Positions 1 to 10,362 of a stretch of 64,000 bases of DNA are shown here, piece by piece. The stretch comes from UBA5359 sp002410925 [NCBI: bacterium UBP13_UBA5359]. Lineage in GTDB: Bacteria > UBP13 > UBA5359. Both the position numbers and the translations under genes were made by a program. A model generated the notes under the pieces. That model searched no databases and was not told the origin of the DNA. It saw only the letters and a program-made list of their open reading frames with translations. The first letter of the stretch is position 1, and each line of letters starts with the position of its first letter. The stretch lies in contig DHPR01000012.1 of assembly GCA_002410925.1 (NCBI GenBank), positions 286,669-350,668 on the forward strand, written 5' to 3'.

Positions 1-603
1 CGAGGGATCTTCAATCAGAGCCGTAATTCCATCAATTAACTCTCCCAGGTTCTGCGGCGGTATATTGGTAGCCATTCCCACAGCTATACCTGCCGAACCG
101 TTCATCAGCAGGCAGGGAAGGCCCGACGGCAGCACTGACGGCTCTTCACGCTTTTCATCATAGCTGGGTGAAAAGTCTACCGTCTCCTTGTCCATATCGC
201 TCAGCAATGCCATGGATAGCTTGGATAGCCGCACCTCGGTGTAACGATAGGCGGCAGCGGAATCGCCGTCTATCGAGCCAAAGTTTCCTTGTCCTTCCAG
301 CAACGGGTACCGGCTGTTGAAATCTTGAACGAGCCTGACGATAGCATCGTAAACCGCCATATCCCCGTGTGGATGGTATTTCTTAAGCACATCTCCCACC
401 GGTCCGGCCGATTTGGATGTAGGCTTATCATTTGTCATGCCTTCCTCATACATAGAGTAAAGGATACGGCGATGCACCGGCTTTAGGCCGTCACGGACAT
501 CCGGAAGAGCCCGGCCGATGATAACGCTCATGGCATAATCCAGGTATGAGGCCTTCATCTCTTCTTCTATATTTATTGGTATAATCTGTTTGGCTATTGC
601 CAT
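1..603 (-). CDS. gyrA: DNA gyrase subunit A, N-terminal part (cut by window edge)
   Basis: This is the first 201 residues of the GyrA subunit, which with GyrB introduces negative supercoils; the rest lies beyond the left edge. The reading frame starts at an ATG preceded by GGAGAG at good spacing. Visible signatures are the N-terminal [17 protein letters not shown] stretch, the HPHGD motif and the active-site tyrosine region SAAAYRYTE. The position equivalent to E. coli Ser83 is Met here (GDMAVYD), while the Asp87 equivalent is kept. The gene follows gyrB with a 61-bp gap that contains a short GGGTTT/AAACCC hairpin (632-646), so the two are probably co-transcribed. Confidence 0.97.
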   Translation of the reverse strand, partial: MAIAKQIIPINIEEEMKASYLDYAMSVIIGRALPDVRDGLKPVHRRILYSMYEEGMTNDKPTSKSAGPVGDVLKKYHPHGDMAVYDAIVRLVQDFNSRYPLLEGQGNFGSIDGDSAAAYRYTEVRLSKLSMALLSDMDKETVDFSPSYDEKREEPSVLPSGLPCLLMNGSAGIAVGMATNIPPQNLGELIDGITALIEDPS

Positions 604-664
604 ACTATGCTCTCCTTTGTTTATATACAGAGGGTTTCAGAAACCCGAATTCAGAAACCGGATA

Positions 665-2632
<1,968 letters not shown>

Positions 2633-2641
2633 TTAAAATAT

Positions 2642-2664
2642 CCTGGCCGATATTATCGGCCAGG
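2642..2664 (-). terminator. Hairpin between galE-like gene and gyrB
   Basis: A perfect inverted repeat (CCTGGCCGA / TCGGCCAGG, 5-nt loop) lies in the spacer between the galE-like stop and the gyrB start. On the minus strand it is followed by ATATTTTAAG, a short U-rich tract. It may act as a weak intrinsic terminator for the gal genes or as a structured gyrB leader; the poor U-tract leaves this open. Confidence 0.4.
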
Positions 2665-2780
2665 TGAAGTCCCGAAACATGCCCGGAACGATATAAATTA
2701 TACCACAAACATTTGTTTTCGTCACCCGAAACGCTCCCCGGATGCATTAGTGTCTGAGAGCACGCCAAGATGCGTATTCA

Positions 2781-3752
2781 TCAATCTAACCTGCCATAAC
2801 GCGCCATTAGCCATCGCGTATAAAGCCTGACTCCCTCCAGCGTGGTATGCTTCGGGTTCCAGCCAAGGGAGCGAATATTGGAAGTATCTGCCAACGTTCT
2901 GGTAACGTCGCCCGCCCAGCCTTTGGATCCGCCGGTATATTCAAGACTCACTCCTGAAAGTCCCAATTCATCGATCATGGTAGCGGCTATTTCCTTTACC
3001 GTAATGCTTTCCGCCGTGCTGATATTGAAAGCAGACATTCCTTTGCCGCCGGAATCGCCGGCCAGTAACGAGGCTTGTACGCAATCGGATATATAGAGAT
3101 AAGATTTCTGTTGCATGCCATCTCCGAGAATTTCCAGACGAGATGGATCATGGCGTAATTTAAAGAAAAAATCATGCATAACGCCATGAGTGGAGCGAGC
3201 ACCGAAAATATTGCCGTAGCGCAGCGCTATGCATCTCATTCCTGTCATAGCCGCATAGCTGGAGAGATACATCTCACAGGCGGCCTTGGAAGCTCCGTAA
3301 TGGCTTATTGGTTGCAGAGGATGTCCTTCGGGCGTCGGCAGCACTTCAGTATCGCCGTAAATGGTACCGGCGCTGGAAGCAAATACTATCAGCGGTACTT
3401 CCGCTTGTCTCATTTCTTCCAGAATATTCAGCGTAGCCGCAACGTTGATATCAAAATCAAGCAAGGGCTGGGAAGCACTGAGTCGAACATCCGGCTGTGC
3501 GGCCAGATGTATTACTGCATCTTTTTCCGGTATGACGGCATGCAATAGAGCGCGTTCCCTTATATCCCCTTTTATAAAGGTAAACCCCTTGTTTTCGCTG
3601 TATTTCTCCATATATTCCGTTGTTCCGGCGGAAAGATTATCTATAACTGTTACCCGGCAGCCTCTTTTCATCAATTCGTCAACTATGTGACTGCCAATAA
3701 ATCCACCGCCTCCGGTAACAACTACAGCAGTGCCTTCCATTAAACGTTTCAT
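2781..3752 (-). CDS. NAD-dependent nucleotide-sugar epimerase (UDP-glucose 4-epimerase-like)
   Basis: An extended short-chain dehydrogenase of 323 residues, the right size for UDP-glucose/UDP-galactose 4-epimerases. The NAD-binding TGGGGFIGSH loop is at residues 14-23, HLAAQPDV near 80, and the catalytic pair comprises SSAGTIYGD and YGASK. ATG start with GGAGG 7 nt upstream. It lies 27 bp behind galK in a galT-galK-epimerase series, so galE activity (interconverting UDP-galactose and UDP-glucose) is the best guess. Members of this family also act on other UDP- or dTDP-sugars, so substrate specificity is inferred from context. Confidence 0.85.
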   Translation of the reverse strand: MKRLMEGTAVVVTGGGGFIGSHIVDELMKRGCRVTVIDNLSAGTTEYMEKYSENKGFTFIKGDIRERALLHAVIPEKDAVIHLAAQPDVRLSASQPLLDFDINVAATLNILEEMRQAEVPLIVFASSAGTIYGDTEVLPTPEGHPLQPISHYGASKAACEMYLSSYAAMTGMRCIALRYGNIFGARSTHGVMHDFFFKLRHDPSRLEILGDGMQQKSYLYISDCVQASLLAGDSGGKGMSAFNISTAESITVKEIAATMIDELGLSGVSLEYTGGSKGWAGDVTRTLADTSNIRSLGWNPKHTTLEGVRLYTRWLMARYGRLD

Positions 3753-3779
3753 CTTCCTTCCTCCATCCGAACGCAGTAT

Positions 3780-4910
3780 TTAATCTCTTCTCACTAATTC
3801 TCCAGCTCCATCCGCAGGGTGGCAAAAATAAAATTCCGGCGTTATGCCGGTTTCCGCCGTATATTTTGCCGCCACCTGGCGGCAAAAAGTATCGGCACGC
3901 TCCTCCCGAACCAGCGAGATGGTGCAGCCGCCAAATCCGCCGCCCGTCATTCGCGATCCTAATACACCCTCTATCTCCAACGCTCTCTCCACAAGGATAT
4001 CTAATTCCGGGCAACTGACCTCATAATCATTCTTAAGGCTGATATGAGAGTCGCTCATCAACTTTCCAAATTGAAGCAGATCGCCGTTATCCAGAGCTAT
4101 TGCAGCTTGACGAACTCTGTCTATCTCTGTTATTACATGCCGGCATCGCTTAAAGATAATGCTCCCTAGCATCTCTTTATACTGTTCCAATATCTTTTCA
4201 TCAACATCACGCAGGCTGGAAACAGCCGGCACTTTTTCTGCGATCTTCTTGACTCCGGCTATGCATTCCTCCCGACGCTTGTTATATTCTGAAGATACCA
4301 GGCTATGTTTAACCCGGGAATTACAAGCGATTATTTTATATCCCGAAAGAATCAATGGCACCTGCCGATGCGACAAGTCCCGGCAATCTATCAGCAATGC
4401 ATGATCTCTCTTCCCCATAGCACTGATAAACTGGTCCATTATGCCGCAATTCACACCGACAAACTCATTCTCTGCCTGCTGGCAGAGAAGAGAAATTTCC
4501 ACTCTGTTCAGCACAATGCCTGATAATGTCAGCATGGCCAACGCTGTAACAATTTCTAAAGCCGCAGAAGAACTCATTCCGGCGCCAGCCGGTATATTAC
4601 CATCGAACTCCAGTTCAACTCCGCTGAGCCGGTATCCGGCGTCTTGTAAAACCTTCATGACTCCTTTAGGATAATTTCCCCAGAGCTCTTTCTCTGAAGG
4701 CTCTATATTATCAAGGCTGAAAGAACATTTTCCCGAAAAGTTTTTCGAGCTCATTACCACCATTCTATCTGTTCTGGACAGAGCGGATACTCTTATTTCC
4801 TGCTCTATCGCTATCGGCATCACCAGCCCCTGATTGTAATCCGTATGCTCTCCTATTAGATTTACTCTTCCGGGCGCTCTAAAAAAGCGTTTCTTATCCC
4901 TCTGCAGCAC
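3780..4910 (-). CDS. galK: Galactokinase
   Basis: GHMP-family kinase that phosphorylates galactose at C1 using ATP. All three family motifs are visible: GRVNLIGEHTDYN near the N-terminus, the phosphate-binding GAGMSSSAALE, and MTGGGFGGCTISL near the C-terminus. The open frame extends 90 bp further upstream, but a GTG at 4910 with GAGGAGG 8 nt upstream gives the usual N-terminus (VLQRDKKRFFRAPGR) and a 376-residue protein. That start overlaps the end of galT by 17 bp, indicating translational coupling. Part of a galT-galK-epimerase operon. Confidence 0.95.
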   Translation of the reverse strand: MLQRDKKRFFRAPGRVNLIGEHTDYNQGLVMPIAIEQEIRVSALSRTDRMVVMSSKNFSGKCSFSLDNIEPSEKELWGNYPKGVMKVLQDAGYRLSGVELEFDGNIPAGAGMSSSAALEIVTALAMLTLSGIVLNRVEISLLCQQAENEFVGVNCGIMDQFISAMGKRDHALLIDCRDLSHRQVPLILSGYKIIACNSRVKHSLVSSEYNKRREECIAGVKKIAEKVPAVSSLRDVDEKILEQYKEMLGSIIFKRCRHVITEIDRVRQAAIALDNGDLLQFGKLMSDSHISLKNDYEVSCPELDILVERALEIEGVLGSRMTGGGFGGCTISLVREERADTFCRQVAAKYTAETGITPEFYFCHPADGAGELVRRD

Positions 4911-5871
4911 TCTTTCTACCCTCCTCGATGGCCTTACGCAGCTCGGCGGCTTTCTCCTCCGGCCTGGTATCGTTGATATAAGTTCCCGCACCGGATTCAC
5001 AGCCCGCCAGATATTTTATCTTGTCCTTGCTGCGTCGTGGAGGATAAAACTCAAAGTGAAAGTGATAGTAAGGATATTCTTTGCCATCTGTCGGCCGCTG
5101 ATGCAGTATCATTATATACGGCATAGAGAACCCAAAGAGATGATCATAGCCTACCAACACATCTTTGAGAATAGATGCCAAGGATAAGGCATCAGCCATG
5201 CCTAATTCCAGGATGCACTCCATGTGCTTCTTGGGGTAAATATGGACTTCATAAGGCCAGCGGGCAAAGAAGGGGATAAAGGCAAAAAAACCTTCGTTCT
5301 GCGCCACTATCCTGCGCCCGTCTCTAAATTCTTCGGACTGAACCTGGCAGAAAATACAGCCCCCTTTATCTATGTAGTGCTCACGAGCACTATCCAATTC
5401 CTGCTGCGCTTTAGGTGGAATAAAAGGATAGCCATATATCTGTCCATGCGGATGCGGCAAAGTAACCCCTATTTCCGCTCCCTTGTTTTCAAAAATCATA
5501 ACGTACTTAATATCTTCTTTGCTTCCTATAAAATCAAAACGCTCGCGCCAGAGCAGTATCAGGTTCAGAATGCGCCTGGGACTTTGCTGTGCTAGAGTCG
5601 TATTATGTTCTGACGAATAAAGCACTACCTCACAATATCCCTTTGCCGGGGCTACGCGATAAAAATCATCGCCTTCTATATCCGGTGCCGGCGGACATTC
5701 GTGCAACGATGGAAACCTGTTGGGCAGGACCAATAAATCGTAATTTTTAGGAACTTCCTCGGCTCCTATGCAAAAAGGACACGTCTTGGTAGGCATCAAG
5801 GGTCTATCCTGTCTATGCGTAGCCACAATAACCCATTCCCTCAATATGGGGTTCCACCTCAATTCCGACAA
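4894..5871 (-). CDS. galT: Galactose-1-phosphate uridylyltransferase
   Basis: HIT-superfamily nucleotidyltransferase exchanging UMP between UDP-glucose and galactose-1-phosphate. The catalytic HPHGQ motif lies in LPHPHGQIYGYPFIP; the N-terminal CPFC pair and later histidines fit metal sites. A TTG at 5871 with a perfect AAGGAGG 7 nt upstream gives the usual N-terminus (SELRWNPILREWVI) and 325 residues; the frame is open nine codons further, to another TTG at 5898, which lacks such a site and would overlap dciA. First gene of the gal set, 13 bp after dciA, so it may be transcribed from the replication-gene operon. Confidence 0.95.
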   Translation of the reverse strand: MSELRWNPILREWVIVATHRQDRPLMPTKTCPFCIGAEEVPKNYDLLVLPNRFPSLHECPPAPDIEGDDFYRVAPAKGYCEVVLYSSEHNTTLAQQSPRRILNLILLWRERFDFIGSKEDIKYVMIFENKGAEIGVTLPHPHGQIYGYPFIPPKAQQELDSAREHYIDKGGCIFCQVQSEEFRDGRRIVAQNEGFFAFIPFFARWPYEVHIYPKKHMECILELGMADALSLASILKDVLVGYDHLFGFSMPYIMILHQRPTDGKEYPYYHFHFEFYPPRRSKDKIKYLAGCESGAGTYINDTRPEEKAAELRKAIEEGRKSAAEG

Positions 5872-5884
5872 AGTAATAACCTCC

Positions 5885-6460
5885 TTAGCTGCTTTCAATA
5901 TCTCTATAAGATGGAGATGTTTTTCTGCAAATCACACACATCTCTTCTTTTCCGGCGTGTAACGCTCCACAACAGTTACATTTTACCCAGCCATGATCAC
6001 GTCTTATCCTTTGGCGACAAAGTTCATGCTCTAGAAATCTGCCGAATGATTCGGCCACCAATCTATCTTCTATAACGGCACTTATTTCCTGTGCCGTTTG
6101 CCTTTCTTTCTCCTCCGGATCCGAATATTTTATGGGCGGAGAATTCTCACTCTCCTTATAAAGAGCTCCCGCTCTAAACCGTATATCTGTGATCAGAGCA
6201 AAGCCTATTCTCTCATTAAGGCGCTTTCTTATTTCCTCTTTTTGCAGGGATAATTCCTGCGCCCAGGTAGATCCGTTTGTGTTTACCGTCATTATACCTG
6301 AAATGACCCTTTGTGGCGAAGTATTTCTGCTTACTCCTTTGCCTACAACTTCCTCCCAGACAAATAAAATCAATTCCTCTCTCAATCTTCGCTTATCCTT
6401 AAGATTTCCCAAAAGACGAGAGATGACTTTTTCAACGGATATAAATCCGCTTCTACTCAT
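5885..6460 (-). CDS. dciA: DciA-like protein (DUF721) with C-terminal zinc ribbon
   Basis: About 191 residues. The N-terminal half has the DUF721 pattern (helical start, VWEEVVGKGVSRNTSP, then VNTNGSTWAQELSLQKEEIRKRLNE), the fold of DciA, which helps load or activate the replicative helicase DnaB in bacteria lacking DnaC/DnaI-type loaders. The C-terminal 35 residues form an apparent zinc ribbon (KCNCCGAL ... CVICRK), which many DciA proteins lack. The ATG at 6460 has GAGGGA 6 nt upstream and is preferred to a TTG four codons earlier. Position directly after recF matches the usual dnaA-dnaN-recF-dciA-gyrB order. Confidence 0.8.
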   Translation of the reverse strand: MSRSGFISVEKVISRLLGNLKDKRRLREELILFVWEEVVGKGVSRNTSPQRVISGIMTVNTNGSTWAQELSLQKEEIRKRLNERIGFALITDIRFRAGALYKESENSPPIKYSDPEEKERQTAQEISAVIEDRLVAESFGRFLEHELCRQRIRRDHGWVKCNCCGALHAGKEEMCVICRKTSPSYRDIESS

Positions 6461-6468
6461 TTGTTCCC

Positions 6469-7593
6469 TCAAGCAACATTAAAGATATTTCCCTCTTCCA
6501 CTCTGTAAATTGCCGCTGTTGTTGATGCTATAAAAGGAATAAATTTTTCCTCTGCCGTAGTTATAAATGTCTGTATTCCCTCTTTTGATATCTCTCTTAT
6601 AAGATATTCTTTTCTCTGATCATCCAATTCGGATAAAACATCATCAAGCAAGAGAACCGGCCATTCTCTCACCTTTCTTTTCACCATATCCATAGCCGCT
6701 AATTTGAAGGCGAGCACTGCTGTACGCTGTTCTCCCTGTGACCCATATATATGGACATCTCTATTTCCTAAAAATATTCTTACATCATCTCTATGCGGCC
6801 CTACTAACGTTGTTTTGTAAATATCCTCTCTCTTTGCCTCCTGTCTGATCAAATCACCGTAGGCAAGAGATATATCCGTTTCACTCAATTCTTCATCCTT
6901 ACCCACTCTTTCCAATACCCTGTTAACATACGTTATCCTAAATCTGTCATCCCGTTCCGTCAAGAGGCGATGCCTTTCTGCTGCTAGAATGGATATCTCT
7001 TCAAGATATTGCTTGCGTCTTTTTATAATCCGGCTGCCCAAAGTTACCAATTGCTCGCCCCAGACATCCGTTTCTTCAGAGAAGGCCCCTTTTCTTTTAA
7101 TCAATATGTTTCTGTTTCTGAGAATCCTGTTATACTGCTGCAGATGATGGCAATGCACTCTGCTTATTTGAGATATCTCTCTGTTTAAAACTATCCTCCT
7201 TTCCCCCGGTCCTCCCTTTATCATCTTAAGGTCCTCAGGAATGAAACAGACAGCATTTATCTCTCCTATAAGATCAATACACCTTCCTTTATTAGCATTG
7301 ATTTTAACGTCCTTGCTTTTATCTCTGGCTACAGCTAAAGAAATCTCTATATCACCACGCTCTTCCCTATCTAACACAGCTTCCAAAAAAGCGCAGGCTT
7401 CCCCTCTTCTTATCATTTCCTGATCTCTCGCCGTTCTGGGAGATTTTGTCGCCGCCGTTACGTATATCGCTTCCAACAAGTTGCTCTTTCCCTGACCGTT
7501 TTTACCGAAAAGAACATTAAGTCCATAGGACGGAGCAAAATCCAGGCGCTGATAGTTTCTGAAATTTACAAGCCTTATACTCTTCAGATACAA
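6469..7593 (-). CDS. recF: DNA replication and repair protein RecF
   Basis: SMC-like ATPase that helps RecO/RecR load RecA at gaps; 374 residues, normal length. Walker A is GKNGQGKSN at residues 30-38, the ABC-type signature is YGSQGEQRT, and Walker B is VLLLDDVLSELD. The start is TTG with AGGA 7 nt upstream. It begins 4 bp after dnaN and ends just before the preferred dciA start, fitting one dnaA-dnaN-recF-dciA transcription unit. Confidence 0.97.
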   Translation of the reverse strand: MYLKSIRLVNFRNYQRLDFAPSYGLNVLFGKNGQGKSNLLEAIYVTAATKSPRTARDQEMIRRGEACAFLEAVLDREERGDIEISLAVARDKSKDVKINANKGRCIDLIGEINAVCFIPEDLKMIKGGPGERRIVLNREISQISRVHCHHLQQYNRILRNRNILIKRKGAFSEETDVWGEQLVTLGSRIIKRRKQYLEEISILAAERHRLLTERDDRFRITYVNRVLERVGKDEELSETDISLAYGDLIRQEAKREDIYKTTLVGPHRDDVRIFLGNRDVHIYGSQGEQRTAVLAFKLAAMDMVKRKVREWPVLLLDDVLSELDDQRKEYLIREISKEGIQTFITTAEEKFIPFIASTTAAIYRVEEGNIFNVA

Positions 7594-7597
7594 TATT

Positions 7598-8704
7598 TCA
7601 TCCTATCTTTACCGGCATAACTACATATGTATACTCTTCTTCTCCCATGGGTCTTATAATAGCCGGACTTAACGAAGTTCCGCTTTTTATTTGCAACATC
7701 TCTTCATCAAGATTACCGAGAATATCCAGCAGGTATTTGGCATTAAAAGCTATATCCTCATCTTCACCGTTATACTGCGCACTTATCTCCTCATAAACAT
7801 CGCCAACATCCTGTGTTCCCGCCGTAACGGCTATTCTTTCTGCCGAAAAACTCATTTTTACTACATGAGAGCCTTCTTTAGCAAGAATATGCGCCCCCTT
7901 GACAGCTTTGCTTATCTCTTCTCTGGAAACAATACTTTCATAAGGAAGATTGGCGGGTATGACCTGCCTGTAATTAGGATATTTACCCTCTATAATTCTG
8001 GAAACCAAGACTATTTTATTATAAATAAAGGCAACCTGATTGGAGAGAACTCTTATCATAACCTCTCCTTCCCCTGAAGAAAGAAGGCGGCTTAGCTCAT
8101 TAAGCGTTCTTCCCGGAATAATCAGGGAAGTCTCTTCTTGAGAAGGTTCGGATAAAGAGAGGTTGCGTAACGCCAGTCTATGTCCGTCGGTAGCTACAAG
8201 CTTGAGATTGCTTCCTTCTACCTCCAGCAAAACGCCGGTCAGTATGCGCCTGCTCTCATCCTGAGAGGAAGCAAATATAACCTGCCTGATGGCCTGTTGC
8301 AGTATATCTGCGGAAACGGCGCATATATTCCCTTTTTCAAACTCGGGGAAAAGGGGATATTCCGAAGCGGGAAGTGTCCTTATGCTATATTTTGATCTTC
8401 CTTGCTTTATCAGAAGCTCATGTTCTTTTTCCTGATAAAGATCTATCTCTTTGCCGGGAAGGTTGGAGATTATATCATAAAGAAGTTTAGCCGGCACAGA
8501 AAGACTCCCGCTATCTTCTACCTGTGCTTCTACAGAGGTCTTTAATCCTATCTCCAAATCCGTTCCGGTAAAAGAAAGACGACCTTCCTCAAATTCTATC
8601 AGCGTATTTCCTAAAATGGGCTGTGTGCTTCTGTTAGATACTGCCCTCATTACGGATTGTAATGCAGCTGCTAGACAGCTCTTCTCCACTTTACTTTTCA
8701 ACAC
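7598..8704 (-). CDS. dnaN: DNA polymerase III beta sliding clamp
   Basis: Ring-shaped processivity clamp for DNA polymerase III; 368 residues with the expected three-domain length and typical segments such as SSQDESRRILTGVLLE, TDGHRLALR and the C-terminal YVVMPVKI. The start is GTG at 8704 or TTG at 8701, both behind GGGGGAGG; spacing slightly favours the TTG. It is separated from dnaA by a 254-bp spacer that carries the likely origin-unwinding element. Confidence 0.98.
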   Translation of the reverse strand: MLKSKVEKSCLAAALQSVMRAVSNRSTQPILGNTLIEFEEGRLSFTGTDLEIGLKTSVEAQVEDSGSLSVPAKLLYDIISNLPGKEIDLYQEKEHELLIKQGRSKYSIRTLPASEYPLFPEFEKGNICAVSADILQQAIRQVIFASSQDESRRILTGVLLEVEGSNLKLVATDGHRLALRNLSLSEPSQEETSLIIPGRTLNELSRLLSSGEGEVMIRVLSNQVAFIYNKIVLVSRIIEGKYPNYRQVIPANLPYESIVSREEISKAVKGAHILAKEGSHVVKMSFSAERIAVTAGTQDVGDVYEEISAQYNGEDEDIAFNAKYLLDILGNLDEEMLQIKSGTSLSPAIIRPMGEEEYTYVVMPVKIG

Positions 8705-8722
8705 TTTACCTCCCCCTACGTA

Positions 8723-8931
8723 GTACTAGTTTAATAATATACTTTATTAGTAGTAATAGTAGTAGTTACCTTGATATTGTTGATATGCTTTCTCTGCGGG
8801 CTTGTCACGCTTCTTTCAGCTGTGGGCGTTTTGTTGAAAACACCGTTGATGGATTATGCCTTTATGCTTCTTCGTCCACAGCTTTTTAGAAGGCCTCTAT
8901 TATCCCAGCATTACTCACATATTTATCCACA
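8723..8931. promoter_or_regulatory. oriC: Likely origin-unwinding region (oriC, dnaA-dnaN spacer)
   Basis: This spacer has an AT-rich stretch (8729-8747), then six consecutive trinucleotides TAG TAG TAA TAG TAG TAG (8748-8765), then DnaA-box-like TGTTGATAT (8778-8786), a weaker TCGTCCACA (8872-8880), and a perfect DnaA box TTATCCACA (8923-8931). The order and strand (AT-rich DNA, DnaA-trios, proximal box with dnaN on the AT-rich side) match the basal unwinding system described for Bacillus subtilis. The box next to the trios differs from consensus at two positions, and the short segment between them is not GC-rich. Confidence 0.75.
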
Positions 8932-8958
8932 GCCCGGGCTATGAGAAAATTGATATTT

Positions 8959-10323
8959 TTAATTTCTCATTCTTTCGGCCAATGCTTTCAATACTTTATT
9001 CAGATTCTCGTCAACCAGGCTTAATCTCTTTATTTGGTTGCAGGCATGTATTACGGTAGAATGATCCTTCCCTCCAAACTGATTACCTATATCCGGCAAG
9101 GAAGCTTCCGTCATCTCTCGACATAAGAACATAGCTATCTGCCTTGGAAAGACAATAGCGCGGGTTCTTTTGGAGGATTTCATATCTGCTATCTTTATAT
9201 TGAAATGGTCTGCTACAGCCTTTTGTATATTCTGTATGGTCACCTCTTTCGGTCTGTTTTTAGGAAGGATATCTTTAAGCACTTCAGCTGCTCTTTCTAT
9301 CGTGATCGGAGTATTGGTTAACGAAGAAAAGGCAGTTATTCTTATAAGTGCACCTTCCAGTTCTCGAATATTATTGGAGATGTTGGTAGCTATAAACTCG
9401 ATAACGGCATCAGGAATATCCAAATTATCCTTGTTTGCCTTTTTTTGCAAAATAGCTATTCTCGTTTCAAGATCCGGTGGCTGAATATCTATTGTTAATC
9501 CCCATTTAAGTCTTGACCGCAATCGTTCATCTGTAAGATGTAGTTCACTTGGAGGACGATCGCTGGTTATAACTATCTGTTTGTTTGTTTCATGAAGGGT
9601 ATTAAAAGTATGGAAGAATTCCTCCTGTGTTCTATCTTTGCCGGCAATGAATTGAATATCATCGACCAACCATATATCCACATTTCTATATCTGCTTCTA
9701 AACTCTGTCGTTCGTTCCTCTCGGATGGAGGTGATGACATCGTTGGTAAACTTCTCTGCAGAAACATATATCACATGAGAATCATTTTTATCATTATTAA
9801 TATAATTCCCTATGGCGTGCATAAGATGTGTCTTTCCCAGACCTACTCCTCCGTAAATAAAGAGAGGGTTATACATAGTTGCCGGAGATTTGGCTACTGC
9901 CAGCGAGGCTGCCTGGGCAAAGCGATTGCTAGTGCCGACAACAAAAGTATCGAAGTTATATTTAGGATTAATGGGAATAAATGAAAAATCATCTCTCTCC
10001 ATGCTTTCAGATGCTCTTCGCGAGCCCTTTTTTTTGGCTCTTTCTGCTACCGTCGGTAGCTCCTCCTCTTCTGTGACGACGAATTTTAATTTAACATCAC
10101 TATTGCAAATAGCTTTAAGAGTATCTTCAATCGATCGTGAAGATCTCTTCTCTATCCAGTCTTTAGCAAAATCGCTGGATACTCCCACAGTAAAAATATC
10201 ATCCTTAAAGGAGATAGGAGAAATAGTTTTAAGCCAGGTTTCGAACCCTGCCTTGCTTGTTTTTGTTTTAAGCAGAATAAGGGCTTTATTCCAAATCTCC
10301 GTATGAGGGGCATTCTTAGGCAT
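8959..10323 (-). CDS. dnaA: Chromosomal replication initiator DnaA
   Basis: AAA+ initiator that binds DnaA boxes and opens the origin; 454 residues. Domain I is recognisable at the N-terminus (IWNKALILLKTKTSKAGFETWL). Domain III has Walker A GGVGLGKTHLMHAIG and Walker B VDDIQFIAGK. Domain IV has the DNA-binding signature GGKDHSTVIHA near the C-terminus. ATG start with GGAGG 12 nt upstream, somewhat far. It sits 39 bp behind the HATPase/wHTH gene, with no obvious separate promoter in that gap, so it may be co-transcribed with it. Confidence 0.98.
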   Translation of the reverse strand: MPKNAPHTEIWNKALILLKTKTSKAGFETWLKTISPISFKDDIFTVGVSSDFAKDWIEKRSSRSIEDTLKAICNSDVKLKFVVTEEEELPTVAERAKKKGSRRASESMERDDFSFIPINPKYNFDTFVVGTSNRFAQAASLAVAKSPATMYNPLFIYGGVGLGKTHLMHAIGNYINNDKNDSHVIYVSAEKFTNDVITSIREERTTEFRSRYRNVDIWLVDDIQFIAGKDRTQEEFFHTFNTLHETNKQIVITSDRPPSELHLTDERLRSRLKWGLTIDIQPPDLETRIAILQKKANKDNLDIPDAVIEFIATNISNNIRELEGALIRITAFSSLTNTPITIERAAEVLKDILPKNRPKEVTIQNIQKAVADHFNIKIADMKSSKRTRAIVFPRQIAMFLCREMTEASLPDIGNQFGGKDHSTVIHACNQIKRLSLVDENLNKVLKALAERMRN

Positions 10324-10362
10324 AGTCTAATAAAACCTCCAGTAATAATTAGGTATAAATAA

